From Pelagibius sp964472095 (lineage in GTDB: Bacteria; Pseudomonadota; Alphaproteobacteria; Kiloniellales; Kiloniellaceae): 64,000 nt of DNA. A model generated the notes under the pieces. The model did no database searches, was not told the origin of the DNA, and saw only the letters and a list, made by a program, of their open reading frames with translations. Made by a program: the position numbers and the translations under genes. Every line of letters starts with the position of its first letter. The stretch's first letter is position 1. Positions 45,801-53,482 of this stretch are shown one piece after another. The stretch is taken from assembly GCA_964472095.1 (NCBI GenBank), contig CAYYIV010000001.1, positions 62,001 through 126,000 on the forward strand, given 5' to 3'.

Positions 45801-45985
45801 CGGACCGCCGCCACCAGCTGGCGCGCCTGCTCGGCGATGCGGTCCTGGGCGTCGTGCGGCAGGCTGGCGGCGTCCAGCAGGGCGCGCACGGCCGGGGTCT
45901 CGTCCCGGCGCAGGTGGTCGCGCAACGCCTGGCGCAGCGCAGCGCCATCGGCCCCGGCGCTGGCGGCATCTTTTCCGACGCTCAT
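42818..45985 (-). CDS. putA: Bifunctional proline dehydrogenase/L-glutamate-gamma-semialdehyde dehydrogenase
   Basis: A 1055-residue bifunctional enzyme oxidising proline to glutamate. The FAD proline dehydrogenase barrel spans roughly residues 60-470 (LVKGAYWDSEVK, YQQVVGPEKLNLPCRIYAP in its C-terminal part). The aldehyde dehydrogenase half has FTGSTETARLIN and the catalytic Cys in SAGQRCSAL. There is no N-terminal ribbon-helix-helix domain, so this is the short PutA type without autoregulation. ATG 45985 follows GGGAGA; a TTG at 46105 would add 40 residues made of a short tandem repeat (AENRD-like) and is less likely. It is divergent from the amino-acid ABC importer. Confidence 0.95.
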   Translation of the reverse strand: MSVGKDAASAGADGAALRQALRDHLRRDETPAVRALLDAASLPHDAQDRIAEQARQLVAAVRRERVGLGGLDAFLHEFELSSREGVVLMCLAEALLRVPDSLTVDKLIKDKIADADWEAHLGQSDSLFVNASTWALMLTGRVVKLRREDERDLAGTLRSMVQKSGEPVIRSAVTQAMRILGKQFVMGRTIGEALERAKANEKKGYRYSYDMLGEAAHTQADAERYFESYRRAIAAIGKVAAGRGAVDAPGISIKLSALHPRYVYAQKQRVLAELVPQLKALALAAKAADIGLTVDAEEADRLDLSLDVIEAVSGDPDLAGWNGFGLAVQAYQKRALPLIDWLAAMAKRHKRRLMVRLVKGAYWDSEVKLAQELGLDGYPVFTRKAATDLSYLACVKRLLSDSEAFYPQFATHNAHSVAWILEAAGDRKDFEFQRLHGMGEALYQQVVGPEKLNLPCRIYAPVGSHEDLLAYLVRRLLENGANSSFVNRIQDEKLPIDEIIADPAARLRSVGQIPHPGIPLPADLFQPERRNSSGVDLNDPRSLAALQQGIDAARAEPWEAGPVVGGAPLKGQWREVSNPADRRETVGRIAWATPAQAEDALARAARAARGWNATPGAERAQRLERAADLMTAQMARLVAFCQREAGKSLADGVAEVREAVDFLRYYAARARADFGAPVALPGPTGERNEISLHGRGVFLCISPWNFPLAIFTGQVAAALAAGNAVIAKPAEQTGLIAAEAVRLLHQAGVPGDVLHLLPGDGPSIAAPLVSDRRVAGVAFTGSTETARLINRALAEREGPIVPLIAETGGQNAMLVDSTALPEQVVEDVLTSSFQSAGQRCSALRVLFLQRDVADKMLKMLKGAMEELVVGDPALLSTDVGPVIDEDARKTLEAHKARMAREAKLIHELPLPAGTEHGCFVAPAAYEIAGIDVLEREVFGPVLHVVRYAADRLDQVLDAIAGTGYGLTLGVHSRIDATVEQVYRRLPVGNTYVNRNMIGAVVGVQPFGGQGLSGTGPKAGGPRYLYRFATEKSLSVDTTAAGGNASLMSLQEGSSR

Positions 45986-46288
45986 GTCCCGGTTCTCCCT
46001 GTCCTGCTTTTCCACGTCCCGATTTTCCGCGTCCCGATTTTCCGCGTCCCGATTCCCGTCTGGCGGTGCGGCGCCGACTGTCCCGCCGATTTCCCGAAGG
46101 GTCAAGGAAAGCGGGCGCCGCCGCGCGGACGGCCTTGTGGATATTGTGGGCAGGCCGACAGTCGAGGTCCAGCGTCGCAGTTGCAGCCCCTTGGGGGCCT
46201 CTCAACCACCGCTTCGCCGGCCGCATGGACAGCCCGGTAAAGCCGCACTAGTGTTGGGCCCTCAGACGGGAGAATGAAAGGGAGACTC
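45986..46288. promoter_or_regulatory. Divergent putA / ABC importer promoter region with 15-bp tandem repeat
   Basis: This 303-base gap holds both promoters. Just upstream of putA, a 15-base unit (CGTCCCGATTTTCCG and near copies) is repeated about three times between 46013 and 46060. No definite operator for a proline regulator was recognised. Confidence 0.5.
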
Positions 46289-47122
46289 ATGACAATGTGG
46301 TTCAAGACTCTGGCGGCCGCGACGGGCATCGCGACGCTGGCCGCGGCAGCCGTCAGCAGCGGCGCTTCCGCCGACGCGATCGACGACATCCGCAAGCGCG
46401 GCAAGCTGATCGTCGGCGTGAAGGCCGACTACGCGCCCTACGGCTTCCTCAACAGCGATGGCAAGGTCGTCGGCCTCGAGCCCGACCTGGCGCAGGACGT
46501 GGCCGACGTGCTGGGCGTCCAGCTGGAGCTGGTGCCGGTGGTCTCCTCCAACCGCATGCAGTTCCTGGAGCAGGGCAAGATCGACCTGATGATCGCCACC
46601 ATGACCGACACCAGCGAGCGGCGCGGCGTGGTGGAGATCATCGATCCCAACCACTACTCTTCCGGCACCAACATCCTCACCAAGGGCAACTTCACCCAGT
46701 GGGCGGACCTCAAAGGCGCACCGGTCTGCGGCATCCAGGGCGCCTTCTACAACCGCAAGACCTCCGAGGAGTTCGGCGCCGAGATCGTCGCCTTCAAGGG
46801 CACGGCCGAGGCGCTCACGGCCCTCAAGCAGAACCGCTGCGTCGCCTTCGTCTACGACGACGCCTTCATCGTCTCGCGCCTCGCCGAGGCCGAGTGGGAG
46901 GGCTGGACCATGCCGCTGCCGACCATCGACGACGCGCCCTGGGGCCTCGCCGTTCCCAAGGGCCAGGACGCCTTCGCGGCGCTGATGTCCGGCATGGTGG
47001 TGAAGTGGCACATCTCCGGACGCATCCTCGAGCTGGAAGAGAAGTACGGCCTGGAGCCGACGCCCTTCGCCACGAAGATGCACCAGCTCTTCATCGACGC
47101 CAACCCGACCATCGAGCGCTGA
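46289..47122 (+). CDS. Amino-acid ABC transporter substrate-binding protein
   Basis: A 277-residue family-3 periplasmic binding protein. The signal peptide covers the first 25-27 residues (LAAAAVSSGASA). The mature protein has GKLIVGVKADYAPYGF, LVGLEPDL-type (VVGLEPDLAQDVA) and DLMIATMTDTSERR, typical of polar amino-acid receptors. ATG 46289 has AGGGAG five bases upstream; ATG 46274 is too close to its SD. It begins the importer operon divergent from putA, so proline, glutamate or a related compound is a reasonable guess for the ligand. Confidence 0.9.
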   Translation: MTMWFKTLAAATGIATLAAAAVSSGASADAIDDIRKRGKLIVGVKADYAPYGFLNSDGKVVGLEPDLAQDVADVLGVQLELVPVVSSNRMQFLEQGKIDLMIATMTDTSERRGVVEIIDPNHYSSGTNILTKGNFTQWADLKGAPVCGIQGAFYNRKTSEEFGAEIVAFKGTAEALTALKQNRCVAFVYDDAFIVSRLAEAEWEGWTMPLPTIDDAPWGLAVPKGQDAFAALMSGMVVKWHISGRILELEEKYGLEPTPFATKMHQLFIDANPTIER

Positions 47123-47129
47123 GCCTTGG

Positions 47130-47165
47130 TTCTCTCTCCCACCTGCTTGCGGGTGGGAGAGAGAA
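47130..47165. repeat. 14-bp stem hairpin between binding-protein and permease genes
   Basis: TTCTCTCTCCCACC (47130-47143) pairs perfectly with GGTGGGAGAGAGAA (47152-47165). There is no T tract after it, so it is more likely an mRNA-stabilising hairpin or intergenic repeat than a full terminator. It would let the binding protein be made in excess. Confidence 0.75.
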
Positions 47166-47182
47166 AGGATTGAAGAGAACCG

Positions 47183-47929
47183 GTGGATTTCATCTACGAC
47201 TGGTTCCGGGTGTTCTACCAGGACACCGGGATCAACCTCACCTTCATCTACGATTCCTACGACCGCAACCGGCTGATCGCCGGTTTCTGGATGACGGTCT
47301 GGCTGTCGCTCATCTGCCTTGCGCTGTCGGTCGTCATCGGCGTGGTCGGCGCCTGGGCGCAGGGCGCGCGCTCGGCGATCCTCAGGCGCTGCGTCGCCGC
47401 CTACATCGAGTTCTTCCGCAACACGCCGCCGCTGGTGCAGCTCTACTTCTTCTACTTCGCCATCGGCTCGATCCTGCCAACGACGGAGAACCGCTTCGGC
47501 TTCGAGGAGCCGATCCTCGACAACTTCGCCTGGGCGGTCATCTCCCTCTCCTTCTTCGCCGGCGCCTTCAACGTGGAGATCTTCCGCTCCGGCATCGAGG
47601 CGGTGCCGGAGTCGACCAAGGAGGCCGCCGAGGCGCTCGGCTATACCCGCCTGCAGACCTACCTCTGGATCGTGCTGCCGCTGGCCTTCCGCGTCTGCCT
47701 GCCGTCGCTGAACAACAACCTGGTGAACCTGGTGAAGACGACGACCCTGGCCTATGCGATCGCGGTGCCGGAGATGCTCTACATGGCCAACCAGATCTGG
47801 TCGGACTCGGTGAACGTGCCGGAGATGATGACCTTCCTGCTGTTCGCCTACGTCTTCCTCGTCGGCCTGCTGGTCTGGGCCATGCACCGTTGGGAGCGGG
47901 CCATGCGGCTGCCCGGCTTCGGCGCATGA
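47183..47929 (+). CDS. Amino-acid ABC transporter permease 1
   Basis: A 248-residue His/Glu/Gln/Arg-type permease (HisM family) with about five hydrophobic segments. FFRNTPPLVQLYF and the cytoplasmic EAA-like loop (IEAVPESTKEAAEALGYTR) are intact. The start is GTG 47183 with AAGAGA upstream. Its stop overlaps the next gene by four bases (ATGA). Confidence 0.92.
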   Translation: MDFIYDWFRVFYQDTGINLTFIYDSYDRNRLIAGFWMTVWLSLICLALSVVIGVVGAWAQGARSAILRRCVAAYIEFFRNTPPLVQLYFFYFAIGSILPTTENRFGFEEPILDNFAWAVISLSFFAGAFNVEIFRSGIEAVPESTKEAAEALGYTRLQTYLWIVLPLAFRVCLPSLNNNLVNLVKTTTLAYAIAVPEMLYMANQIWSDSVNVPEMMTFLLFAYVFLVGLLVWAMHRWERAMRLPGFGA

Positions 47930-48789
47930 GAAAGCCTGCCCTCTACGGCTCCACTGACCTGCCGGTGCTGCTGCCCGTCGCGCAGCGCGGCCGCAGCACC
48001 GCCGCCGGCGCCCCGCCCCGCCTGCGCGCCCGTCATGGCCTCTGGCTCGCCGCCATCTGCCTGCTCTCCGCCGGCCTCGCCGAGGCACAGTCGAACGGCG
48101 CCGTGCGGGAGTCGGCGCTGGTCGCGCTCATTAAGTGGACGCCGGTGCTGCTGGAGGGCTTCGTCTTCAACATCGCCATCTCCTTCCTCGCCATGGCGGC
48201 CGGCACGCTGGTCGGCGCCGCCCTCGGCCTCATGCAGGTCTCCCTGCTGCCGCCCGTGCGCGCGGGCTCCTGGGTCGTCACCCAGTTCTTCCGCAACGCG
48301 CCCTGGCTGGTGCTGCTGTTCTTCTGCATGTTCCTGCTGCCCTTCGAGTTCCGGCTCGGCCCCGTCACCATCCCCTTCCCGGACTGGCTGAAGGCGACCG
48401 TGGGCCTCGCCCTGCCGGTCATGGCCAACGTCTCGGAGATCGTGCGCGGCGCCGTGGTCTCGCTGCCGTCGGGCCAGTGGGAGGCGGCGGAGTCCCTCGC
48501 CTTCTCGCGGCGCCAGACGCTGTGGGAGATCATCCTGCCGCAGTGCGTGAAACGCATGCTGCCGCCCTGGATGAACCTCTACGCCATCCTCACCATGGCG
48601 ACGGTGCTGGCCTCCATCGTCGGCGTCTCGGAGATGATGACCCAGACCGGCCGCGCGCTGGCCGCCGAGAACCGCCCGGAGCTGCTGATCCCCTTCTACA
48701 GCTTCGTGCTGGTCTGCTTCTTCGCCTACTGCTACCCCATCGCCGTCATCACCCGGCGCCTGGAGCGCCGCTACCAGGTGAAGACGTGA
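47926..48789 (+). CDS. Amino-acid ABC transporter permease 2
   Basis: A 287-residue second permease of the same family. An N-terminal extension of about 60 residues, including a signal-anchor-like segment ending LAEAQS, precedes the permease core with FFRNAPWLVLLFF and the loop LPSGQWEAAESLAFSRRQTL. It pairs with permease 1 to form the membrane channel. Translationally coupled to permease 1; 133 bases separate it from the ATPase gene, an interval filled by a palindromic repeat. Confidence 0.92.
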   Translation: MRKPALYGSTDLPVLLPVAQRGRSTAAGAPPRLRARHGLWLAAICLLSAGLAEAQSNGAVRESALVALIKWTPVLLEGFVFNIAISFLAMAAGTLVGAALGLMQVSLLPPVRAGSWVVTQFFRNAPWLVLLFFCMFLLPFEFRLGPVTIPFPDWLKATVGLALPVMANVSEIVRGAVVSLPSGQWEAAESLAFSRRQTLWEIILPQCVKRMLPPWMNLYAILTMATVLASIVGVSEMMTQTGRALAAENRPELLIPFYSFVLVCFFAYCYPIAVITRRLERRYQVKT

Positions 48790-48865
48790 CAGCGAGAACG
48801 CCACATGGCTCGATGGTTCGAGACGCCCACTTGCGCGAGCTCCTCACCATGAGGTCAGAAAAACG

Positions 48866-48910
48866 CCCTCATCCTGAAGAGGCCCGAAGGGCCGTCTCGA
48901 AGGATGCCTC
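48866..48910. repeat. Alphaproteobacterial palindromic repeat inside the ABC operon
   Basis: CCTCATCCTGAAGAGGCCCG followed by AAGGGCCGTCTCGAAGGATG is an imperfect palindrome around GGCCCGAAGGGCC. Its translation gives RPHPEEARRAVSKD, a hallmark of an abundant alphaproteobacterial intergenic repeat. It ends about 13 bases before the ATPase start. Confidence 0.75.
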
Positions 48911-48922
48911 GAAGGCCCGCCC

Positions 48923-49681
48923 ATGACCCCTGCCCCGACCTGGACCCCCGAGCAGCCCATCGTCTCCTGCCGCGACGTGCACAAGTCCTTCGGCTCGCTG
49001 GAGGTGCTGAAGGGCATCTCCCTCGACCTGATGAAGGGCGACGTGGTCTGCGTCATCGGGCCTTCGGGCTCCGGCAAGTCGACCTTCATCCGCTGCATCA
49101 ATGCCCTCACGCCGATGGACGGCGGCTCCATCAGGGTGGAGGGTCAGGAGGTGAACGACCCGCGGCTCGACAAGCTGGCGCTGCGCCGCAAGGTCGGCAT
49201 GGTGTTCCAGCAGTACAACCTCTTCCCGCACAAGACGGCGCTGGAGAACGTGATGATGGCGCCGATCAAGGTGCTGAAGGAGGACCGCGCGGCGGTCGAG
49301 GCGCGCGCCCGCGCCCTCATCCGCAAGGTCAGGCTCGAAGGCAAGGAGTCCGCCTACCCCGGCGAACTCTCCGGCGGCCAGCAGCAGCGCGTCGCCATCG
49401 CCCGCTCGCTGGCCATGCGGCCCGACATCATGCTGTTCGACGAGGTGACCGCCGCCCTCGACCCCGAGACGGTGAAGGAGGTGCTGGTCACCATCCGCCA
49501 GCTCGCCGAGGAGGGCATGACCTGCATCCTGGTAACCCACGAGATGGGCTTCGCCCGCGAGCTCGCCGACCACATCTACTTCACCGACCGCGGCGTCATC
49601 GTGGAGCACGGCCCGCCGGCGACCTTCTTCAAGGAAGCGAAGGACCCGAGGACGCGGGAGTTTTTGAGCCAGATTTTGTGA
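48923..49681 (+). CDS. Amino-acid ABC transporter ATP-binding protein
   Basis: A 252-residue GlnQ/HisP-type ATPase. Walker A GPSGSGKST, Q-loop FQQYNLFPH, signature LSGGQQQR and the Walker B region LFDEVTAALDPE are present, with the switch His in VTHEMG. The usual DEPTSALD is DEVTAALD here, a mild deviation that keeps the catalytic Glu. Last gene of the importer operon. The lower-GC defence insert starts about 20 bases past its stop. Confidence 0.93.
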   Translation: MTPAPTWTPEQPIVSCRDVHKSFGSLEVLKGISLDLMKGDVVCVIGPSGSGKSTFIRCINALTPMDGGSIRVEGQEVNDPRLDKLALRRKVGMVFQQYNLFPHKTALENVMMAPIKVLKEDRAAVEARARALIRKVRLEGKESAYPGELSGGQQQRVAIARSLAMRPDIMLFDEVTAALDPETVKEVLVTIRQLAEEGMTCILVTHEMGFARELADHIYFTDRGVIVEHGPPATFFKEAKDPRTREFLSQIL

Positions 49682-49701
49682 CAGCGCCAGCCAGTTGAGC
49701 G

Positions 49702-50778
49702 TCAGGCGAGGATCGAGCTAGCCTTGACTTGAGCCAAGAAGCGACGATCTAGCCGACGCTCAGCTTCATCTATTGTCTCCAAGAGTCCTTTGCGAACAGT
49801 GTCCGTCAATTCGGGACTCTCGAACTTCGGCAGCACAAGCTCCGTCACAAATGCTTCATGAGCGATGGCGCCTGGCGACGGAAATCGATCATCAGAGCTA
49901 CTGCCCAAATAGACCTCCAACAGCAACCTCGCTGCTGCATCCGTCAATTCGTCGGTTGAGACACCCTTCATTCTTGGCAGAAGGGCACCAAGCACAAACT
50001 GTTGAGCCGGATCTCGCGGATCATTCGCACGCCGGAGGATATGAGATCGACATGTCTCCGACCAAGTCGCGGCCAATCGCGCCAGCAAGTTGCTGCACAT
50101 GAGTCCATCATCGAGACTGAGCCCATCCACTGCCGAACGCAGCGCATCTATCCACTGATCGACATACTCTGGCGAAACTTCAAGCCTGGCACCGGTCCCA
50201 TAGCGATAGAGCCAGGACTCGATGCAGCGCAGGCCTACGAACCCATGACTCTTCAGTGAGTCCAATGCTATGCGCTCTGGTAGCCTTAAACCCCGATCAG
50301 CAAGGACCTGGAAAGCCGCCACTTCCAAAGAGGAAACCTTTCCCGGATTCAGCAGAGCTGTCGACAGCTTATTGATTATGCGAAATGCTGGCACTGAAGG
50401 GTCCACCAAACTCAGCGCTTTGCGGGCACTGGGAGAGCCTGCGTTGCCACCGCGCCTTAGGGCATCACCCCATCGAATGTTCCGAAGAGCGCATTCTCGC
50501 AGCAGCGACAGAATCCACCGGGCGCTATCCTGATGGCCCTCGCGGAGCTTAGTCTCTAGCAGTCTGAACCTTCTCTCAGTAAACCTGGGTGGCCGCATTC
50601 CATGAAATCGAATGCCGAGATAGAGTTTGAATACCGCAGCGTTAACGCTGCGGTCGAGTTGCCTAACTAGGAACTGCGTAGCCTCTGGCTCAGTTCGGTC
50701 TCCAAGCGCGCGACACCCACTCCAGCACTTCCAACAACCTCTCGGTTGGTAGGCTTTCAATGATAGCCCCAAAACCAT
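49702..50778 (-). CDS. Helical C-terminal part, probably displaced from the SIR2-NACHT gene
   Basis: A 358-residue frame overlapping the end of the SIR2-NACHT gene by 89 bases. Its first 30 or so residues (GCWKCWSGCR) look like a shadow of the overlapping frame. From TEPEATQFLVRQL onward it becomes a normal, all-helical, Leu/Arg-rich repeat-like protein (LLRECALRNIRWGDALRR, LEVAAFQVLADRGLRLPER) of the kind that forms the sensor half of STAND proteins. If one CG unit were added at 50706-50712, this frame would continue the NACHT protein without a break, giving about 1,210 residues. Alternatives are a real separate gene translated by coupling, or a decayed pseudogene. No family name can be given. 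Confidence 0.6.
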   Translation of the reverse strand: MVLGLSLKAYQPRGCWKCWSGCRALGDRTEPEATQFLVRQLDRSVNAAVFKLYLGIRFHGMRPPRFTERRFRLLETKLREGHQDSARWILSLLRECALRNIRWGDALRRGGNAGSPSARKALSLVDPSVPAFRIINKLSTALLNPGKVSSLEVAAFQVLADRGLRLPERIALDSLKSHGFVGLRCIESWLYRYGTGARLEVSPEYVDQWIDALRSAVDGLSLDDGLMCSNLLARLAATWSETCRSHILRRANDPRDPAQQFVLGALLPRMKGVSTDELTDAAARLLLEVYLGSSSDDRFPSPGAIAHEAFVTELVLPKFESPELTDTVRKGLLETIDEAERRLDRRFLAQVKASSILA

Positions 50779-53335
50779 GCTCTAATGCTACGCGTCTATG
50801 ATCATTGTCGGAATCTGCTTTACCTTCCCACTCCACACGTGAAAGCGCGTTCAAGAAATGGCCGAAAAGCATATCGGACCTAGCCAAACACTCTGCTAGT
50901 GCAGGCCCTGCGAAGTTCGATGCGTTGTACTCAATCCTGCCGACTCTCGCTTTATCTATCCAACTTTCAATTTCTGAGTCGTCTGCAAATGGTGCAAATA
51001 TTCTCATGGCCCAGCCGGCAACAGCGCCACCTGGCAATTGCACGAGCGCCTGCAGCTCTGGTCCTACAGCTTGAGGTATTGCACCATCAGGTTCGAAATC
51101 TGTGAAACGAAACAACTCCTCATCTGAGATGGGTTTCTGTACCAGTCGCCGCAGGAAAATTCTCCACATTCTGGCTCTGTTCGATTCGGCTGCGACAACG
51201 ATACGATGAGCAAGGTCGATACTTAACGCGTATGTTTGCTCCAGCAGCTCTTCGGCGTCCTTATCATCCATGCTCGCGACAGACCAAGCGATGGCGTTAT
51301 CCCAGCGAAGCGTTGCAGTCATCTCACCAAGATCAAGCCGACGGTCCCTCCAAGCCTGCGCCAACTTCCCAGCTGCGAGATATTCAGTGACGGACCTGTG
51401 AACAAAGCGCACATTCTCGTCGATCTCCGAGCATAACACTCCCGCACTCACCAAAGCATCGATGATATCCTGTTTCTTTTGTGGGCCCTGCGCGCTCAAC
51501 ATCTGATCAGCCACTATCCGCTGCGCCTCATCCGAGCGCATGGTGTCACGTCCGCGATATATCAACGCCCAAGCCAACTCCGAAAGTGTGGAACGCATAC
51601 TGGCCGCATCTCCACTGAACCACTCCAGGGTTCGCTCCGATAAGAACTTCTCGATGAGCTTAGGCGCCGATCGGATATCCGGCGACATAGGGAGAAGCAG
51701 TCTGGCCAAGCCAAGGAGAAACGGCGTCGACAGAGCAACAAGGAATCCATTGCTTACGGAGTCAGGCTGGACTCCAACCTCGACCAATGCCCTCTCAACT
51801 ACGTTCTCATCGAGCGGCCACACGCTGAATACCGGTATATCTGGCTGTCCTATAAGATCCGCTCGACGTGTGCCGTAGACGATCCGATAATCCTCAAGAT
51901 CCGCAAGCAAATCTTGCAGGTCAGACTGCCATCGGCCCGCATCAAGTTCATCGTGAGGCATCTCATCCACAGAATCTACGATCACGACGATTTGGTGGAC
52001 TCGCGACAGTTGGCTTAGATCAAGCTCCTTTGGCGTGGCCGCAGCAAGAAGATGCGCGAAGCTTCCACTATACAGCCTCGCATCCAGCAGAATTGGAATT
52101 GAAGGCGGCTGCGACACCTCCGTAGTCTCGTCGCACCAGTCGAGAATTCGTCTCCCGAGGCGGGATAGGTAGCGGGAGATAGCAAAAGTCTTTCCTGAGC
52201 CGGCGGCACCCTGCAGAATAACCGACTGGCTTGCCTGCTCTAGTAGGTCCTCTACTCTAGAGTTATGAAGCCGCGCGACCGGTCGTTCTCGCACATCGAC
52301 GTCAAAGACATCCTCTAGAAAAACTCGCACAGGAAACTGGACTGGTGGGCCGGCTCTGACAAATCGGGCCGCATATCTGGTCAACGCATGTCGAACTCTT
52401 TCTCGGGCTGTGGCCCCAGCCAAGCGATGAGGTGAGAAATCACGCGAGTCGGTTTGTCCGGAGGTCGCTAGTCTAATGGTATCTGGACGCCCGCCAACGC
52501 TAGACACCTGGTCCAGTATCGATAGGAGACCACTGTGATCGACCTGACCAGCTTCGGACCGGCTTGTCGCGTAAGTTATAAGTCGGATTCTGTATCGGTC
52601 CCACCAGTAGGATGCCTCTTCCTCGCCCACATCGGGAACGATGGCGAGAAAGTCAGCGACGCTACCCAAATAACGGTCACGTAATGCCCGCAGGACTAAG
52701 CCTGTGTCCGGGTCACGGAGGCCGAAGCCCAGGAACAATACCGGACGCGTCACCAGCAGCGTTTCCAATGCATTGCGAACCAGGTTGCGATGGCCGAGGA
52801 TCACCCGTTCATAGTCACGCGTTGAGAGGACAATGCTCTCGGCATTCGAGATGTCTCCATGGGGCTTGAATACGAACCGGTCTGAGCTTGCCTTGATTAA
52901 GTCCGCAAAGTCAGCCGTCTGGGTACCTGCAATGATTCTAAACTCACCAAGTCTGCCCTCTAAGCCCAGCTGCTGTTCAATGAGAGAATCATAGTTTGTG
53001 GTGACGAACCTTTGCGGACCCAGGTTCGTTAGGTATGAATGAATTTTGTGGGGTTTAGCTTTCTCAGAACCGACGTTAGTCCTAAGTGCCTGAGCGATTT
53101 CAGTCGCTGTAAGCTGCAGCGCATCGGCAGCGTCAAGCAGCTGCCCCTCGGCGAGAAACCTTTCTGCCAAGCTGGTGCGGGCCCCCTTCGTGCGAGCCAC
53201 CCCAATCAACTGTTGAATTAGAGCCGTCCAGCTAGGAAGACCCGACCAGGCAGAAAGCCCGGAGCCGACAAAAATTACAGTGTCTGGGCGGTCTAGGAAC
53301 GCCCTCAGAACGTCAATACTCGATGCTTTCTGCAT
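50690..53335 (-). CDS. SIR2-NACHT (STAND) anti-phage-type protein
   Basis: An 881-residue protein. Residues about 18-260 form a SIR2-like NAD-consuming domain: FVGSGLSAWSGLPSW, then the catalytic pair expected in defence SIR2 domains, Asn114 (TTNYDSLIE) and His159 (FKPHGD). A linker leads to a NACHT ATPase: Walker A GAAGSGKT (376-383), Walker B IVVIVDSVDE (449-458), sensor YGTR (487-490) and the C-terminal winged-helix signature FVHRSVTEYLAA. Known relatives (Avs5 and SIR2-bNACHT types) sense a phage protein and kill or stall the cell by depleting NAD+. ATG 53335 has AGGG upstream. The base composition is lower in GC than the flanks, indicating transfer. Confidence 0.87.
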   Translation of the reverse strand: MQKASSIDVLRAFLDRPDTVIFVGSGLSAWSGLPSWTALIQQLIGVARTKGARTSLAERFLAEGQLLDAADALQLTATEIAQALRTNVGSEKAKPHKIHSYLTNLGPQRFVTTNYDSLIEQQLGLEGRLGEFRIIAGTQTADFADLIKASSDRFVFKPHGDISNAESIVLSTRDYERVILGHRNLVRNALETLLVTRPVLFLGFGLRDPDTGLVLRALRDRYLGSVADFLAIVPDVGEEEASYWWDRYRIRLITYATSRSEAGQVDHSGLLSILDQVSSVGGRPDTIRLATSGQTDSRDFSPHRLAGATARERVRHALTRYAARFVRAGPPVQFPVRVFLEDVFDVDVRERPVARLHNSRVEDLLEQASQSVILQGAAGSGKTFAISRYLSRLGRRILDWCDETTEVSQPPSIPILLDARLYSGSFAHLLAAATPKELDLSQLSRVHQIVVIVDSVDEMPHDELDAGRWQSDLQDLLADLEDYRIVYGTRRADLIGQPDIPVFSVWPLDENVVERALVEVGVQPDSVSNGFLVALSTPFLLGLARLLLPMSPDIRSAPKLIEKFLSERTLEWFSGDAASMRSTLSELAWALIYRGRDTMRSDEAQRIVADQMLSAQGPQKKQDIIDALVSAGVLCSEIDENVRFVHRSVTEYLAAGKLAQAWRDRRLDLGEMTATLRWDNAIAWSVASMDDKDAEELLEQTYALSIDLAHRIVVAAESNRARMWRIFLRRLVQKPISDEELFRFTDFEPDGAIPQAVGPELQALVQLPGGAVAGWAMRIFAPFADDSEIESWIDKARVGRIEYNASNFAGPALAECLARSDMLFGHFLNALSRVEWEGKADSDNDHRRVALEHGFGAIIESLPTERLLEVLEWVSRAWRPN

Positions 53336-53482
53336 CTATGCCCTTTGCCTGTTTCAGCGAAATCTGTTGGTTCAGCGTTTCCGAGGAAGCGATCTACAAC
53401 TAATGGTACATTCCGCGACTGCTCAGTTACACCGTCTTTTTCATCAGTTGTAGTTGTCTTGCCACAGGCACCGCCGGCCTCC
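53336..53482. promoter_or_regulatory. AT-rich promoter region of the defence gene
   Basis: About 147 bases upstream of the SIR2-NACHT gene are AT-richer than the flanks. The leftward promoter must be here; no operator or regulator gene was recognised. Confidence 0.35.

Noticed and set aside
46262..48088. Long minus-strand open frame of about 600 codons opposite the ABC importer genes
   Set aside because: It is antisense to clear family members and is His/Asp/Gly-rich low-complexity, a typical artefact of high GC.
50690..50692. TGA at the end of the SIR2-NACHT frame as a selenocysteine codon
   Set aside because: Read-through would stay in the wrong frame and meet another stop soon; the downstream helical region is in the +1 frame.
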